Part shown: in pieces, positions 8,648-17,033 of the stretch | Layout: every line of letters begins with the position of its first letter | Position numbering within the stretch: the stretch's first letter is position 1 | DNA from: Roseobacter ponti | Lineage (GTDB): Bacteria > Pseudomonadota > Alphaproteobacteria > Rhodobacterales > Rhodobacteraceae | Assembly (NCBI RefSeq): GCF_012932215.1 | Contig: NZ_CP048788.1 | Location: forward strand, 3,472,001-3,536,000 | Length of the DNA stretch: 64,000 nucleotides | Direction: 5' to 3' | The notes under the pieces: model-generated | The model's database searches: none | What the model was told of the DNA's origin: nothing | Seen by the model: the letters and a program-made list of their open reading frames with translations, nothing else | Program-made: the position numbers and the translations under genes

Positions 8648-8781
8648 CCGGCTCCGACGGACCGGTGCAACACAGTATCGGGAACGGAAATCATGTCGAG
8701 AAGTGCGGCACACATGCCTTTGCAGTCTTTGCAACCGATGCAAAGCGCGCGGGAAATTGTACCTGAGTTCTGTGTCTGCAT
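8644..8781 (-). CDS. 45-residue CxxCxxCxxxC ferredoxin-like microprotein between boxB and boxA
   Basis: A short open frame of 45 codons starts at an ATG preceded by AGGAG nine bases upstream and ends in a TGA that overlaps the boxA ATG (ATGA). The product holds four cysteines (14, 17, 20, 24) in CIGCKDCKGMC, the spacing of a [4Fe-4S] ferredoxin half-motif and the same spacing as both clusters of BoxA. The proline that normally follows the fourth cysteine is an alanine here. It could be a small electron carrier, a cluster-maturation helper, a metal sensor or a translational leader for boxA. I do not recognise a named family, and no function is assigned. Confidence 0.6.
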   Translation of the reverse strand: MQTQNSGTISRALCIGCKDCKGMCAALLDMISVPDTVLHRSVGAG

Positions 8782-8864
8782 GGGTCCGGTCTCCTATTAA
8801 AGCTACAAGGTCACGGGGTGAGGCGTGACGCAGGCCAGTATCGACAGTGCCCGCGCGCATTTCA

Positions 8865-8878
8865 TTGATCTGGATCAA
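8865..8878 (-). promoter_or_regulatory. Perfect FNR-type box upstream of microprotein-boxA
   Basis: On the coding strand the site reads TTGATCCAGATCAA, matching TTGAT-N4-ATCAA at all ten conserved positions, and it overlaps the boxB stop codon. A GATACT hexamer at 8842-8837 is exactly where a -10 would lie for a class II FNR promoter centred at -41.5. FnrL is encoded elsewhere in this window. Confidence 0.65.
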
Positions 8879-10326
8879 GCCATATGGAGTTTCACATAGT
8901 CGAAATCACCGGGCTTGTTGTCGATGCCCACCTTGGGTGCTGCAATCCAGGACGCATATTTTCCGGGCTCAAAACACGGCACCATCAGAGACTGGATAAA
9001 GTCTCCGTCAGCTTTGGTGGGCAGCCATTCGGCGCGGCGTTTTTCCCATTCTTCAGACGAGATGATGTTACCATCGGGATCAACGCAAACAGTTGAAAAG
9101 ACACCGATCTGACGGTGGAAGCCTTCGTGCGGCAGTTTCAGTTCAAACGCCACACCCGCGCGGGCAATCGCCTTGTTCCAGCGGCCGACACCCCCTGCGG
9201 CATCGCGCACATAATCATCGCGCAGCCGCATGTTGATCGCCGTCAGCGCCGGCACGTCTTCGGTCAGGATCTTTCCGTCTTTGATCGAGGTGACCGCATA
9301 GGTGTCATTCTGCAGCTTGTGATCATCGTCAATCCTCAGCTCCATATACCGGCCTTTTATACCTGCGTTGAAGGCATTGGCAGCATTGGTCGAGACCTCC
9401 TGGCCAAAAAGATCAAGGCTTAGCGTATAGTGCAGGTTGAGCTTTTTCTGGATCGTCGGCAGGTCGATCACGCCCAGATCGCGGATTTTATTGATGTCAT
9501 AAGGGTCGGTGATGCCGTTTGCGTTCATCGCCTCAAGCGTCGCCTGGATCGTGCGGCCCACGCCGGTTTCGCCGACGAACATGTGATGCGCCTCTTCGGT
9601 CAGCATAAACCGGCAGGTGCGGCTCAGCGGGTCAAAGCCCGATTGCGCAAGGCTTTCGAGCTGCATTTTGCCGTCGCGGTCGGTGAAATAGGTGAACATG
9701 AAAAACGACAGCCAGTCAGGGGTCTCCTCGTTAAAAGCGCCCAGCATGCGCGGCGCCTCTTCGGACCCGGAGGAGCGGACCAGCAGATCGTCGGCCTCTT
9801 CGCGCCCGTCGCGGCCAAAGTATTTCTGCAGCAGATAAACCATCGCCCAGAGGTGACGGCCCTCTTCGACGTTCACCTGAAAGAGGTTGCGCATGTCGTA
9901 AAGCGAGGGTGCTGTGAGACCGAGAAACCGTTGCTGTTCCACCGAGCCGGGTTCGGTATCGCCCTGGATCACGATGAGGCGCTTGAGCATGTTCCGGTAC
10001 TCGCCCGGCACCTCCTGCCAGGCGGCCTCGCCGACGTGCTCACCCATGGGGATTTTGCGGTCCTCCACGGCTGGTGCCAGCAGCACGCCCCAGCGGTACT
10101 CGGGCATTTTCACATAGTCGAATTTGGCCCATCCCTTGGGGTCGACCGAAACCGCTGTGCGCAGATAGACCATGCTGTCCTGAAAGTTCTGCGGGATCAG
10201 ATCGTTCCACCAGTTAATGTACCCCGGGTGCCATTTCTCAAGCGCCTTAAGCACCTTGCGGTCGGAGCTCAGGCCCACATTATTGGGGATCTGACTGTCA
10301 TAGCTTACGTTGATCAGGTCTGCCAT
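8875..10326 (-). CDS. boxB: Benzoyl-CoA 2,3-epoxidase oxygenase component BoxB
   Basis: A 483-residue class I di-iron oxygenase that inserts one oxygen atom into benzoyl-CoA to form the 2,3-epoxide, with BoxA as reductase. Two ExxH iron-ligand motifs are visible, Glu155-x-x-His158 in EEGRHLW and Glu245-x-x-His248 in TEEAHHMF, as expected for BoxB. The start MADLINVS has a GGAGAAGAGACA ribosome binding site; the longer open frame reaching into boxC is not used. Fifty-five bases separate it from boxC. Length and motifs are normal for the family. Its stop codon is embedded in an FNR-like site serving the next genes. Confidence 0.95.
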   Translation of the reverse strand: MADLINVSYDSQIPNNVGLSSDRKVLKALEKWHPGYINWWNDLIPQNFQDSMVYLRTAVSVDPKGWAKFDYVKMPEYRWGVLLAPAVEDRKIPMGEHVGEAAWQEVPGEYRNMLKRLIVIQGDTEPGSVEQQRFLGLTAPSLYDMRNLFQVNVEEGRHLWAMVYLLQKYFGRDGREEADDLLVRSSGSEEAPRMLGAFNEETPDWLSFFMFTYFTDRDGKMQLESLAQSGFDPLSRTCRFMLTEEAHHMFVGETGVGRTIQATLEAMNANGITDPYDINKIRDLGVIDLPTIQKKLNLHYTLSLDLFGQEVSTNAANAFNAGIKGRYMELRIDDDHKLQNDTYAVTSIKDGKILTEDVPALTAINMRLRDDYVRDAAGGVGRWNKAIARAGVAFELKLPHEGFHRQIGVFSTVCVDPDGNIISSEEWEKRRAEWLPTKADGDFIQSLMVPCFEPGKYASWIAAPKVGIDNKPGDFDYVKLHMA

Positions 10327-10381
10327 TGTCTCTTCTCCATCTGTTCCTGCGGGGCGCGCGCCCTTCGTGTCCGGTGCGGGC

Positions 10382-12040
10382 TCACACCCGCTGTTTGTTG
10401 TAATCAGCCCTGAGACCGGTGCCATAGCGTTGCAGGGCACCCTCGGGACCGACCGCATTCGGTCTTTGAAAAATCCAGTTCTGCCAGGCGGTGAGACGTC
10501 CGAAAATGCGCGTCTCCATGGTTTCAGGCCCGGCAAAGCGCAGGTTGGCCTCCATGCCGGTCAGCGCATCGGGCGAGAAGCTCGCGCGCTCTTCCATGAA
10601 AAGGCGCACCTCGTCTTCCCAGTCGATGTCGTCATAAGCGTATGTCACAAGGCCAAGTTCTTCTGCTTCAGGGGCCTGCAGCGGGTCACCCGTCCGCTGG
10701 CGCAGCACCTCCACCTGCTCGGGAGTGGCCAGAAAACGCGTCTCCAGACGGGTAAGCGCATTGCCCATCGGATAGCGCCCGAAACTGGCCTCCGTGAGGG
10801 TGATCGTCGCCAGCGGGCGGTCGTCGTCCTCGAATTCGTCCAGCATCATATAGCTGCGATCGACAGCCCAGAGGATTTCCGCAAGGGGACCGGCGAAACA
10901 GGAGCCGTGTTCCACCAGTGCCACGAGGCTGCGCGAGGTCATATCGATGCGTTTGAGCACGCGTTTCCAGAGGGTCAGCACCTCATTGGCCAGCCAGTGG
11001 TCCGCGTTGTCCAACAGCAGCGCTTCGTGAGCGACCACGGCCTGCGGGTCGCCTTCGGTGCGAAATGCAATGAGCCCGATATCGTCCTCATTACTGCGCA
11101 GGTGCAGGATGGCGTCGTCCAGTTCGCGCGCGCACCGCAGCATCCACGCCCGGGCGCCGTGCTCCGTAAACGCGTCCATGTCGTGCGGCGCGGCCTCGGA
11201 GGGCCCGGTTATCGTTATGTCTGCCCGGCGCCCGGTGCGGTCGATCTGCAAAGCGACTGTGGAATACGTCACGCTGTCCGCGCCAAAGCTGCGCTCCAGC
11301 GCTGTCAGGCGAATGCCTTGGCTGGCGCCACGACCGGAGGCGCTCTGTGCCAGTTCCCGCGCACGGGCGGTGACCCTTTCGTCAAATGTTGCGTTTGGGA
11401 TGAGTTCATCCACCAGACGCCATTTCAGAGCGCGGCTGCCTTTGACTCCTTCCTCGACCGAACAGAAAACATCCGCCAGATCGCGGCGCACTCTGCGCTT
11501 GTCTGTGACCCTTGTCAGCCCGCCGGTGCCAGGCAGAACGGCCAGCAGCGGCACCTCGGGCAGCGCCACGGAGGAGGTGCTGTCATCGGTCAGCATGATG
11601 TGATTGCAGGCCAGCGCCAGCTCATATCCCCCCCCCGCGCAGGCGCCTCTGATCGCACAGATGTAGTTCTGGTCGCTGTCTTCAAGTGCCGCTTCGAAGG
11701 TGTTTCGCGTCTCATTGGTGAACTTGCAGAAGTTGACCTTATGGGCGTGAGCCGCACCACCCAGCATGCGGATGTTGGCACCCGCGCAGAATACCTTTTC
11801 CTTTGCGGACCGCATCACGACCACGCGCACCTCAGGATGCTCAAAACGCATGCGCTGAACGATATCTGCAAGCTCGATATCCACGCCGAGGTCATAGGAA
11901 TTGAGTTTCAGCTCATAGCCGTCAAAGAGCCCGCCGGCCTCATCGACATCCATCAGCAGAGTGGCCACAGGGCCGTCATACGCTACGCGCCAGTGGCGCA
12001 TCTTGTCCGGGTCAGTCTGGAAATCAATTCTGTCAGCCAC
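10382..12040 (-). CDS. boxC: 2,3-epoxybenzoyl-CoA dihydrolase BoxC
   Basis: A 552-residue enoyl-CoA hydratase/isomerase superfamily protein, twice the size of an ordinary crotonase, as expected for BoxC. It opens 2,3-epoxybenzoyl-CoA hydrolytically to 3,4-dehydroadipyl-CoA semialdehyde and formate. The crotonase core is in the first half: CAGANIRML is the first oxyanion-hole loop and GACAGGGYELALACN the second. The start codon is GTG with GGGGAG eight bases upstream. It lies directly upstream of boxB on the same strand. The semialdehyde dehydrogenase (BoxD) that would act next is not in the window. Confidence 0.93.
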   Translation of the reverse strand: MADRIDFQTDPDKMRHWRVAYDGPVATLLMDVDEAGGLFDGYELKLNSYDLGVDIELADIVQRMRFEHPEVRVVVMRSAKEKVFCAGANIRMLGGAAHAHKVNFCKFTNETRNTFEAALEDSDQNYICAIRGACAGGGYELALACNHIMLTDDSTSSVALPEVPLLAVLPGTGGLTRVTDKRRVRRDLADVFCSVEEGVKGSRALKWRLVDELIPNATFDERVTARARELAQSASGRGASQGIRLTALERSFGADSVTYSTVALQIDRTGRRADITITGPSEAAPHDMDAFTEHGARAWMLRCARELDDAILHLRSNEDDIGLIAFRTEGDPQAVVAHEALLLDNADHWLANEVLTLWKRVLKRIDMTSRSLVALVEHGSCFAGPLAEILWAVDRSYMMLDEFEDDDRPLATITLTEASFGRYPMGNALTRLETRFLATPEQVEVLRQRTGDPLQAPEAEELGLVTYAYDDIDWEDEVRLFMEERASFSPDALTGMEANLRFAGPETMETRIFGRLTAWQNWIFQRPNAVGPEGALQRYGTGLRADYNKQRV

Positions 12041-12143
12041 GGCCTGTCTCCCCGCCCGCCTGTCTGCGCGATATTACCTGAAATATTGAACTATACTTCA
12101 CACAGGAGTCCACGAAACCCGAACTTCTCTACTCAAATTCTAC

Positions 12144-12614
12144 TTATTTTGCACTATGATGCAGTTCGCCCTGCGCACGGGTTTCATGAACCCAGGCGCG
12201 CAGGGCTCTCGGATCAAGCCCGAGGGGCTGCTGTCCGGACGGGCATCGCGACAGATGCGCCTCCACCATATCGCAGAGCCGGCGCGCCGCATGCGGGCGC
12301 AGCATCAGCAGTTTCAGCCGCGCATTGGCCAGCTGGATCAGCGCCTGCACAATATCGCGCTCCGGGCTGGGATCAGACGTCTGCATCCAGACCGCTTCCA
12401 GCACTTCGTGGCACTCCCAGTAGTATCCCGCGTCGAAATAGGCCCTGCCACAGCGCAGAGCGAAACTGCCCGCCAGCGCATCACTGCCCGCCTGGTCAGG
12501 CACCGTCCGTCTGATCGGGTCAAACCAGTCCTCCGGGTGACGCGCGGTGCGTCCGGGGATATACGCGTGCGACGGCACCGGCACATCGCGGGGCAGATCA
12601 CGCAGGCGCGACAT
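12144..12614 (-). CDS. DUF309 domain-containing protein in the box cluster
   Basis: A 156-residue helical protein with the DUF309 signature YYWECHEVLEAVWM near residues 68-81, followed by the second family segment DIVQALIQLANARLKLLM. DUF309 proteins are small alpha-helical proteins without an assigned biochemical role. Here the gene starts 17 bases inside the end of the alpha/beta hydrolase gene and precedes boxC, so co-expression with benzoyl-CoA oxidation is very likely. A specific function in the pathway is not known to me. Confidence 0.8.
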   Translation of the reverse strand: MSRLRDLPRDVPVPSHAYIPGRTARHPEDWFDPIRRTVPDQAGSDALAGSFALRCGRAYFDAGYYWECHEVLEAVWMQTSDPSPERDIVQALIQLANARLKLLMLRPHAARRLCDMVEAHLSRCPSGQQPLGLDPRALRAWVHETRAQGELHHSAK

Positions 12615-13425
12615 CGGCTTTTTCGAGACGTATCAGACGGTCGGTAAAGTCACGCACCGCCGCAAGCACCGCATCGGGCGCTTCAAGGTGGGGTGCGTGA
12701 CCGCAGTTCGCAGGGATAAGCGTTTCCAGCGGGGAATATATGCGCGTCTCAATCTCATCAATCTGCGCGCGGCTGCCATAGGGGTCCTGCCCGCCCTGGA
12801 TGGCGAGCACGGGCACGCGCCAGTGATCGATGCAGTCCGCCACATTCCAGGTCGCAAAGCCCGGATCGGTCCAGGCATCGTGCCAGCCGTTAAATGCCAT
12901 CTCTGCATCACTGTGCCAGCGCGCGAGCCTTGCGCGCAGATCGCCGGTGCGAAACGCTTCGCCGGCCCCGCGGATCGCCTCCAGCCCCTGTGGCTCTGTA
13001 AAGAAATGCGGCGCCATCAGGATCAGGCCGCGCACCCGCATGTCGCTGACAGATCCCGCGTAGATCGCGGCGATTGTCGCGCCATCGGAATGTCCCAGAA
13101 GGATCACGTCCCGTAGCCCGGCGGCATCCATCACAGGGCCCAGCGTTTCAACCGCTTCGCGGGTCATGTAATCAGGCGGCCGGGGCAGCGTCACAGCCTC
13201 CGAGTTCCCGTATCCGGCGCGCGACCAGACAAAGACACCCAGTCCGGTCTCAGCAGCCAGGCGCACAGGAAAGTCCCGCCAGAGTGCTGCACTGCCCAAG
13301 CCTTCGTGCAACAGCACAAGTGTCGGGGCGTCGGGTCCCGGCGGCGGACCATAGCAGGCATATTCCAGCGACTTACCGCCTGCTTTCAGGCGGCCATCGG
13401 GGTTCTCTGACCAGGCGATACTCAC
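12598..13425 (-). CDS. Alpha/beta hydrolase of the box cluster
   Basis: A 275-residue alpha/beta hydrolase fold protein. The nucleophile elbow is GHSDG, the oxyanion region is LLHEGLGS, the acid candidate lies in GQDPYG and the catalytic histidine in CGHAPHLEAP. The GTG start at 13425 is chosen because it overlaps the ligase TGA as GTGA; a longer frame would run about 95 bases into the ligase. Putative lactone or ester hydrolases occur in other box clusters, so a role in handling a ring-opened or dead-end intermediate, or in thioester release, is plausible. The substrate is not shown by the sequence. Confidence 0.82.
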   Translation of the reverse strand: MSIAWSENPDGRLKAGGKSLEYACYGPPPGPDAPTLVLLHEGLGSAALWRDFPVRLAAETGLGVFVWSRAGYGNSEAVTLPRPPDYMTREAVETLGPVMDAAGLRDVILLGHSDGATIAAIYAGSVSDMRVRGLILMAPHFFTEPQGLEAIRGAGEAFRTGDLRARLARWHSDAEMAFNGWHDAWTDPGFATWNVADCIDHWRVPVLAIQGGQDPYGSRAQIDEIETRIYSPLETLIPANCGHAPHLEAPDAVLAAVRDFTDRLIRLEKADVAPA

Positions 13426-14963
13426 TGACCGGCCCCGCGCAGCCGGAACCGCTGGATTTTGCCCGTGGCCGTTTTGGGCAGTTCGTCCACGATGCTGATC
13501 CAGCGTGGATACTTCCATTTGCCGATGCGGTCTTTTACATGCTCTTTCAGGTGCTCGGCGATCCCGCTATCTGCAGCATCCTGCAGCACGACAAAGGCCT
13601 TCGGCTTATCCAGACCATCCTCTCCGGGGGCGGCAACGACAGCAGCTTCGAGCACCGCCGGGTGGCTGACGAGCGCCTGTTCGACCTCAAAGGGCGAGAC
13701 CCAGATACCGGACACCTTGAACATATCATCTGTGCGGCCGCAGTAGACGTAGCGCCCGTCTTTGCGGCGTTCGTATTTATCGCCGGTGCGGGTCCATTCG
13801 CCCTCGAATGTTGTGCGGGATTTTTTGCGCTGGTTCCAGTAGCCAGCGGCAGCCGAGGCACCGCGCACCAGCAACTCTCCGATTTCATCATCACCGACCT
13901 CAGTGCCGGTCTCATCCACAAGGCGCATGTCATAGCCGGGCACCGCAACACCGGAGGTGCCATAGACGTTGTCCCCGGCGCGGTTGCTGAGAAAGATGTG
14001 CAGCATTTCAGTGGAGCCTACGCCATCCAGAATGGCGACGCCGGTATGCGCCTCCCACCGCATACCGACGTCTTCGGGAAGCGCCTCCCCCGCTGAGATT
14101 GCTCTGCGAAGCAGGGTGGCGGGCGTACCCGCTTTGTCCATCCCGGCCACCATTGCGGCATAAAGCGTTGGCACGCCGCAAAAGACAGTCGGCTGCTCAG
14201 CCGTCATGACCGCGAGCATATCCGCCGGTGTGGGACGCCCCGCAAAAAGCACAGTTGTGGCCCCTGCGGCAAGTGGAAATGTCATCGCATTCCCGAGCCC
14301 GTAAGCAAAAAACAGTTTGGCCGCTGAGAAGACCACATCATCTTCCCGCAGGCCGAGGATATGCGCGCCGTAAGTATCGGCGGTGGCCTTCATGGCGGAG
14401 TGAACATGCGGAACGCCTTTGGGCTGCCCGGTCGAGCCTGAGGAGTAGAGCCAGAAGGCAACCTCATCATCGGATGCGGGCTGGGTTTCAAGCGTTCCGG
14501 CATTCCGCAGAAATGCGTCAAAAGAAGTGCAGCCCTCTGGTGCCCGGTCGCTGTTCACAATGATCACCCGCAGGGTGGGGTGGCCCTTGAGAACAGATGA
14601 GATCGTGTCAAAAAGCGCCTCAGAGACAAAAAGAACTGTGGCGCGGCAATCGCGCAGGATGGCATCATAAACAGGCGCGGCAAGCAGGGTGTTGAGCGGC
14701 ACCGGAACAACGCCGCACTTCAGAGCGCCGAAGAATATCTGCGGAAATTCGATTGTATCGGTCACCAGCATGGCGGCGCGCTCTTCGGGGCGCACACCGG
14801 CGCGACGGAGGGCCGCCGCGACCTGTCCGGACCCCTCTGCGAGGCCCTGATAGCTCAGCGATCTGCCGCCGCCGGCCTCGCGGAAAGCGACCTTGTCGCC
14901 CCGCCCTTCACCGGGGTGACGGTCAACAAACCATGTGGCGGCATTTCCGGCAACATCCGTCAT
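13422..14963 (-). CDS. Benzoate-CoA ligase family protein
   Basis: A 513-residue member of the ANL adenylate-forming superfamily. The AMP-binding P-loop is WLYSSGSTGQPKGVPH, and later hallmarks are GVGSTEMLH, YVYCGRTDDMFKVSG (hinge region) and the C-terminal TGKIQR with its catalytic lysine. Size and context match benzoate-CoA ligases (BclA/BadA type), which make the CoA thioester that starts the box pathway. Two inverted repeats and a helical-phase direct repeat lie in the 119 bases upstream, so this gene probably has its own regulated promoter in addition to read-through from the TRAP genes. Preference for benzoate over hydroxy- or aminobenzoates cannot be told from sequence. Confidence 0.88.
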   Translation of the reverse strand: MTDVAGNAATWFVDRHPGEGRGDKVAFREAGGGRSLSYQGLAEGSGQVAAALRRAGVRPEERAAMLVTDTIEFPQIFFGALKCGVVPVPLNTLLAAPVYDAILRDCRATVLFVSEALFDTISSVLKGHPTLRVIIVNSDRAPEGCTSFDAFLRNAGTLETQPASDDEVAFWLYSSGSTGQPKGVPHVHSAMKATADTYGAHILGLREDDVVFSAAKLFFAYGLGNAMTFPLAAGATTVLFAGRPTPADMLAVMTAEQPTVFCGVPTLYAAMVAGMDKAGTPATLLRRAISAGEALPEDVGMRWEAHTGVAILDGVGSTEMLHIFLSNRAGDNVYGTSGVAVPGYDMRLVDETGTEVGDDEIGELLVRGASAAAGYWNQRKKSRTTFEGEWTRTGDKYERRKDGRYVYCGRTDDMFKVSGIWVSPFEVEQALVSHPAVLEAAVVAAPGEDGLDKPKAFVVLQDAADSGIAEHLKEHVKDRIGKWKYPRWISIVDELPKTATGKIQRFRLRGAGQ

Positions 14964-14988
14964 GAATCTCTCCCCCCGATGCGACCTG

Positions 14989-15005
14989 CGATAGATGCTC
15001 TATCG
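14989..15005. promoter_or_regulatory. Inverted repeat upstream of benzoate-CoA ligase
   Basis: CGATAGA (14989-14995) and TCTATCG (14999-15005) are perfect arms around TGC, 26 bases before the ligase ATG. A second dyad, TGCGAC-N5-GTCGCA, follows at 15012-15028. Confidence 0.45.
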
Positions 15006-15047
15006 TGCACCTGCGACTGCCTGTCGCAAGCGGTTCTGCCGAAAAAA

Positions 15048-15064
15048 GCACTTTAATGCACTTT
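15048..15064. promoter_or_regulatory. Direct repeats GCACTTT one helical turn apart
   Basis: GCACTTT occurs at 15048-15054 and again at 15058-15064, ten bases apart and flanked by A/T runs. A TGCA lies at their junction. The position between dctM and the ligase gene suits an activator or repressor site. Confidence 0.35.
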
Positions 15065-15082
15065 TTAGCCGGCGGCAGGGGC

Positions 15083-16438
15083 TCAGCCCGGCAGGAGAAA
15101 GAGCGTGATGGCAGGGAACATGACGAGGATCACCACCCGCAGGATATCCGATCCGACAAAGAACATCACAGCCTTGTAGGTCTCAGTCATCGGCGTTTCA
15201 CGGTCCATTGCATTGATGATGAAAAGGTTCATGCCCACAGGCGGGGTGATCAGCCCGACCTCGACGACGATCAGCACGAGGATGCCGAACCAGATCGCCA
15301 CATGTTCGGGCGACATGCCGAAATCCATGGCGGAGATCACCGGAAAGAAAATCGGCACGGTAAGCAGGATCATTGAGAGGCTGTCCATCAGGCAGCCGAA
15401 GATCAGATAAAAAACAAGAATGATTGAGAGTACCAACCAGGGCGAGAAGCCCTGCGTTAGCACCCAGTCGGCCATGAACTGGGGCACGCCTGAGAGGGCG
15501 AGAAAGCCATTGTAGAATGCCGCCCCCAGCACGATGAAAAAGATCATCGCCGTGGTGCGCGCCGTGCCCAGCAGGCTGTCACGGAATACCGGCCAGTTGA
15601 GACTGCCGGAGAGGAGTGCGACAAGCCCGGTGCCCATCGCGCCGATGGCCGAGCCTTCAGTCGGTGTGAACCATCCCAGGTAAATACCGCCCACGACAAC
15701 CGCAAAGATTACAAGCACCGGCCAGGTGGCCCCCAGCGCTTTCCAGCGGTCCGCCATGGGCACCGGCGGGCGCGTGCCGGCGGATTTCGGAAAGAGCCGC
15801 ACATAGACGGAGATCGTCAGCATATATCCGAGGGCCGCAAGGATGCCCGGGATGAAGGCGGCGAGGAAGAGCTTGGCGATGTTCTGCTCGGTGATGATCG
15901 CATAGATCACCAGAATGACGGACGGAGGTATCAGGATCCCGAGCGTGCCGCCGGCGGCAAGCGTTGCCGTGGAAAAGCCGCCCGAATATCCGTAGCGGCG
16001 CAGTTCCGGCAGGGCCACGCGTGACATGGTGGCGGCCGTGGCAAGCGATGACCCGCAGATCGCACCGAACCCCGCACAGGCACCCACGGCGGCCATGGCC
16101 ACACCACCGCGCCGGTGGCCGAGAAAGCTCTCGGCAGCCTTGAAAAGCGCGCTGGAAAGCCCGGAGAGGGTCGCAAACTGGCCCATCAGCAGAAACATCG
16201 GAATGATGCTGAGCGAGTAGCTGGAGAAGGTCGTATAGGTTTCGGATTTCAGCTTTGCCAGCAGCGGCACCGGGTTGCCGTTCATCGCGTAATACCAGCC
16301 GCCAAAACCACAGAGCAGCATGGCAAGGCCAATGGGCGCGCGCAGAAAGATCATGCCCAGCAGCACGGCAAAGGACCAGAATCCCAGCTCAAGCCGGCTC
16401 ATATCCGCAAAGGGCAGCAGATCGAGGAAAGCGCCCAT
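15083..16438 (-). CDS. dctM: TRAP transporter large permease (DctM)
   Basis: A 451-residue, highly hydrophobic protein of the DctM family with roughly a dozen membrane helices and the usual segments GFGAICGSSLATAATM, GTLGILIPPSVILVIYAIITEQN and GLITPPVGMNLF. It forms the sodium-driven translocation channel with DctQ. It begins six bases after the dctQ stop. The neighbouring ligase and box genes suggest an aromatic or cyclic carboxylate as cargo; the fold alone does not reveal it. Confidence 0.92.
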   Translation of the reverse strand: MGAFLDLLPFADMSRLELGFWSFAVLLGMIFLRAPIGLAMLLCGFGGWYYAMNGNPVPLLAKLKSETYTTFSSYSLSIIPMFLLMGQFATLSGLSSALFKAAESFLGHRRGGVAMAAVGACAGFGAICGSSLATAATMSRVALPELRRYGYSGGFSTATLAAGGTLGILIPPSVILVIYAIITEQNIAKLFLAAFIPGILAALGYMLTISVYVRLFPKSAGTRPPVPMADRWKALGATWPVLVIFAVVVGGIYLGWFTPTEGSAIGAMGTGLVALLSGSLNWPVFRDSLLGTARTTAMIFFIVLGAAFYNGFLALSGVPQFMADWVLTQGFSPWLVLSIILVFYLIFGCLMDSLSMILLTVPIFFPVISAMDFGMSPEHVAIWFGILVLIVVEVGLITPPVGMNLFIINAMDRETPMTETYKAVMFFVGSDILRVVILVMFPAITLFLLPG

Positions 16439-16444
16439 CTGACC

Positions 16445-17014
16445 CTATTCCTGCGGCATCAGTGCGCGGCCTGTAAGGCTTTCTGCAACACGCAGATAGG
16501 CGCACCAGAGCGCCACGATGCAGGTCACGACCGAAGCTGCAAAGCTCGCTGAATAGGCCCACCAGACCGGGAACTGCAGAAAGAAGGTCGTCTCGCCATT
16601 ACCGTAGTAGCGCTGCACACCGCCAAAGAGCTGCACGGAGATCAGGATGAGTGCCGCGGTCAGCGCCACTTCCCAGAAGGCCGCCAGCGCGCGGTTGGCG
16701 GCACCTGGCAGCTGCGACGTGAAGATGTCCACAGTGGCATGCGCCCGGCTGAGCTGGCAGATCGGAAAAAAGGAGAAGATCGCAAAAGCGATTCCGGCCT
16801 CCAGCAGTTCATAATTGCCATTGACCTCACCGATGCCGCTGTCGATCAGCGTGCGGGCCAGGTCTCCCAGTGTGCGTTCAGCAAAATCCGAGTGCAGCCA
16901 TTTGTTCGCAGACCGCCCGATGATCGAGACCGTGGTCAGCAGAACCAGGCCGGTCAGGACAAGACCGCCGATCACTGCGGTGGCGCGGGCAAGAAGTCTG
17001 ATGGCCTGATGCAT
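16445..17014 (-). CDS. dctQ: TRAP transporter small permease (DctQ)
   Basis: A 189-residue membrane protein with four predicted helices, the usual size and layout of DctQ. It has a GGAG ribosome binding site seven bases before the ATG. It lies between the binding protein gene and dctM, separated from the former by a hairpin that probably lowers expression of the membrane subunits relative to the binding protein. Confidence 0.88.
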   Translation of the reverse strand: MHQAIRLLARATAVIGGLVLTGLVLLTTVSIIGRSANKWLHSDFAERTLGDLARTLIDSGIGEVNGNYELLEAGIAFAIFSFFPICQLSRAHATVDIFTSQLPGAANRALAAFWEVALTAALILISVQLFGGVQRYYGNGETTFFLQFPVWWAYSASFAASVVTCIVALWCAYLRVAESLTGRALMPQE

Positions 17015-17033
17015 AAAGCGCTCCGGGAGGCAT

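Noticed and set aside
8648-8878. N-terminal extension of boxA reaching boxB
   Set aside because: The extension has no ferredoxin similarity and overlaps the microprotein frame and FNR site; MNKPVKQ is the normal BoxA start.
10310-12514. A 734-codon open frame on the plus strand opposite boxC
   Set aside because: It is the antisense shadow of boxC and parts of boxB and the DUF309 gene; the minus-strand products have clear family motifs and this frame has none.
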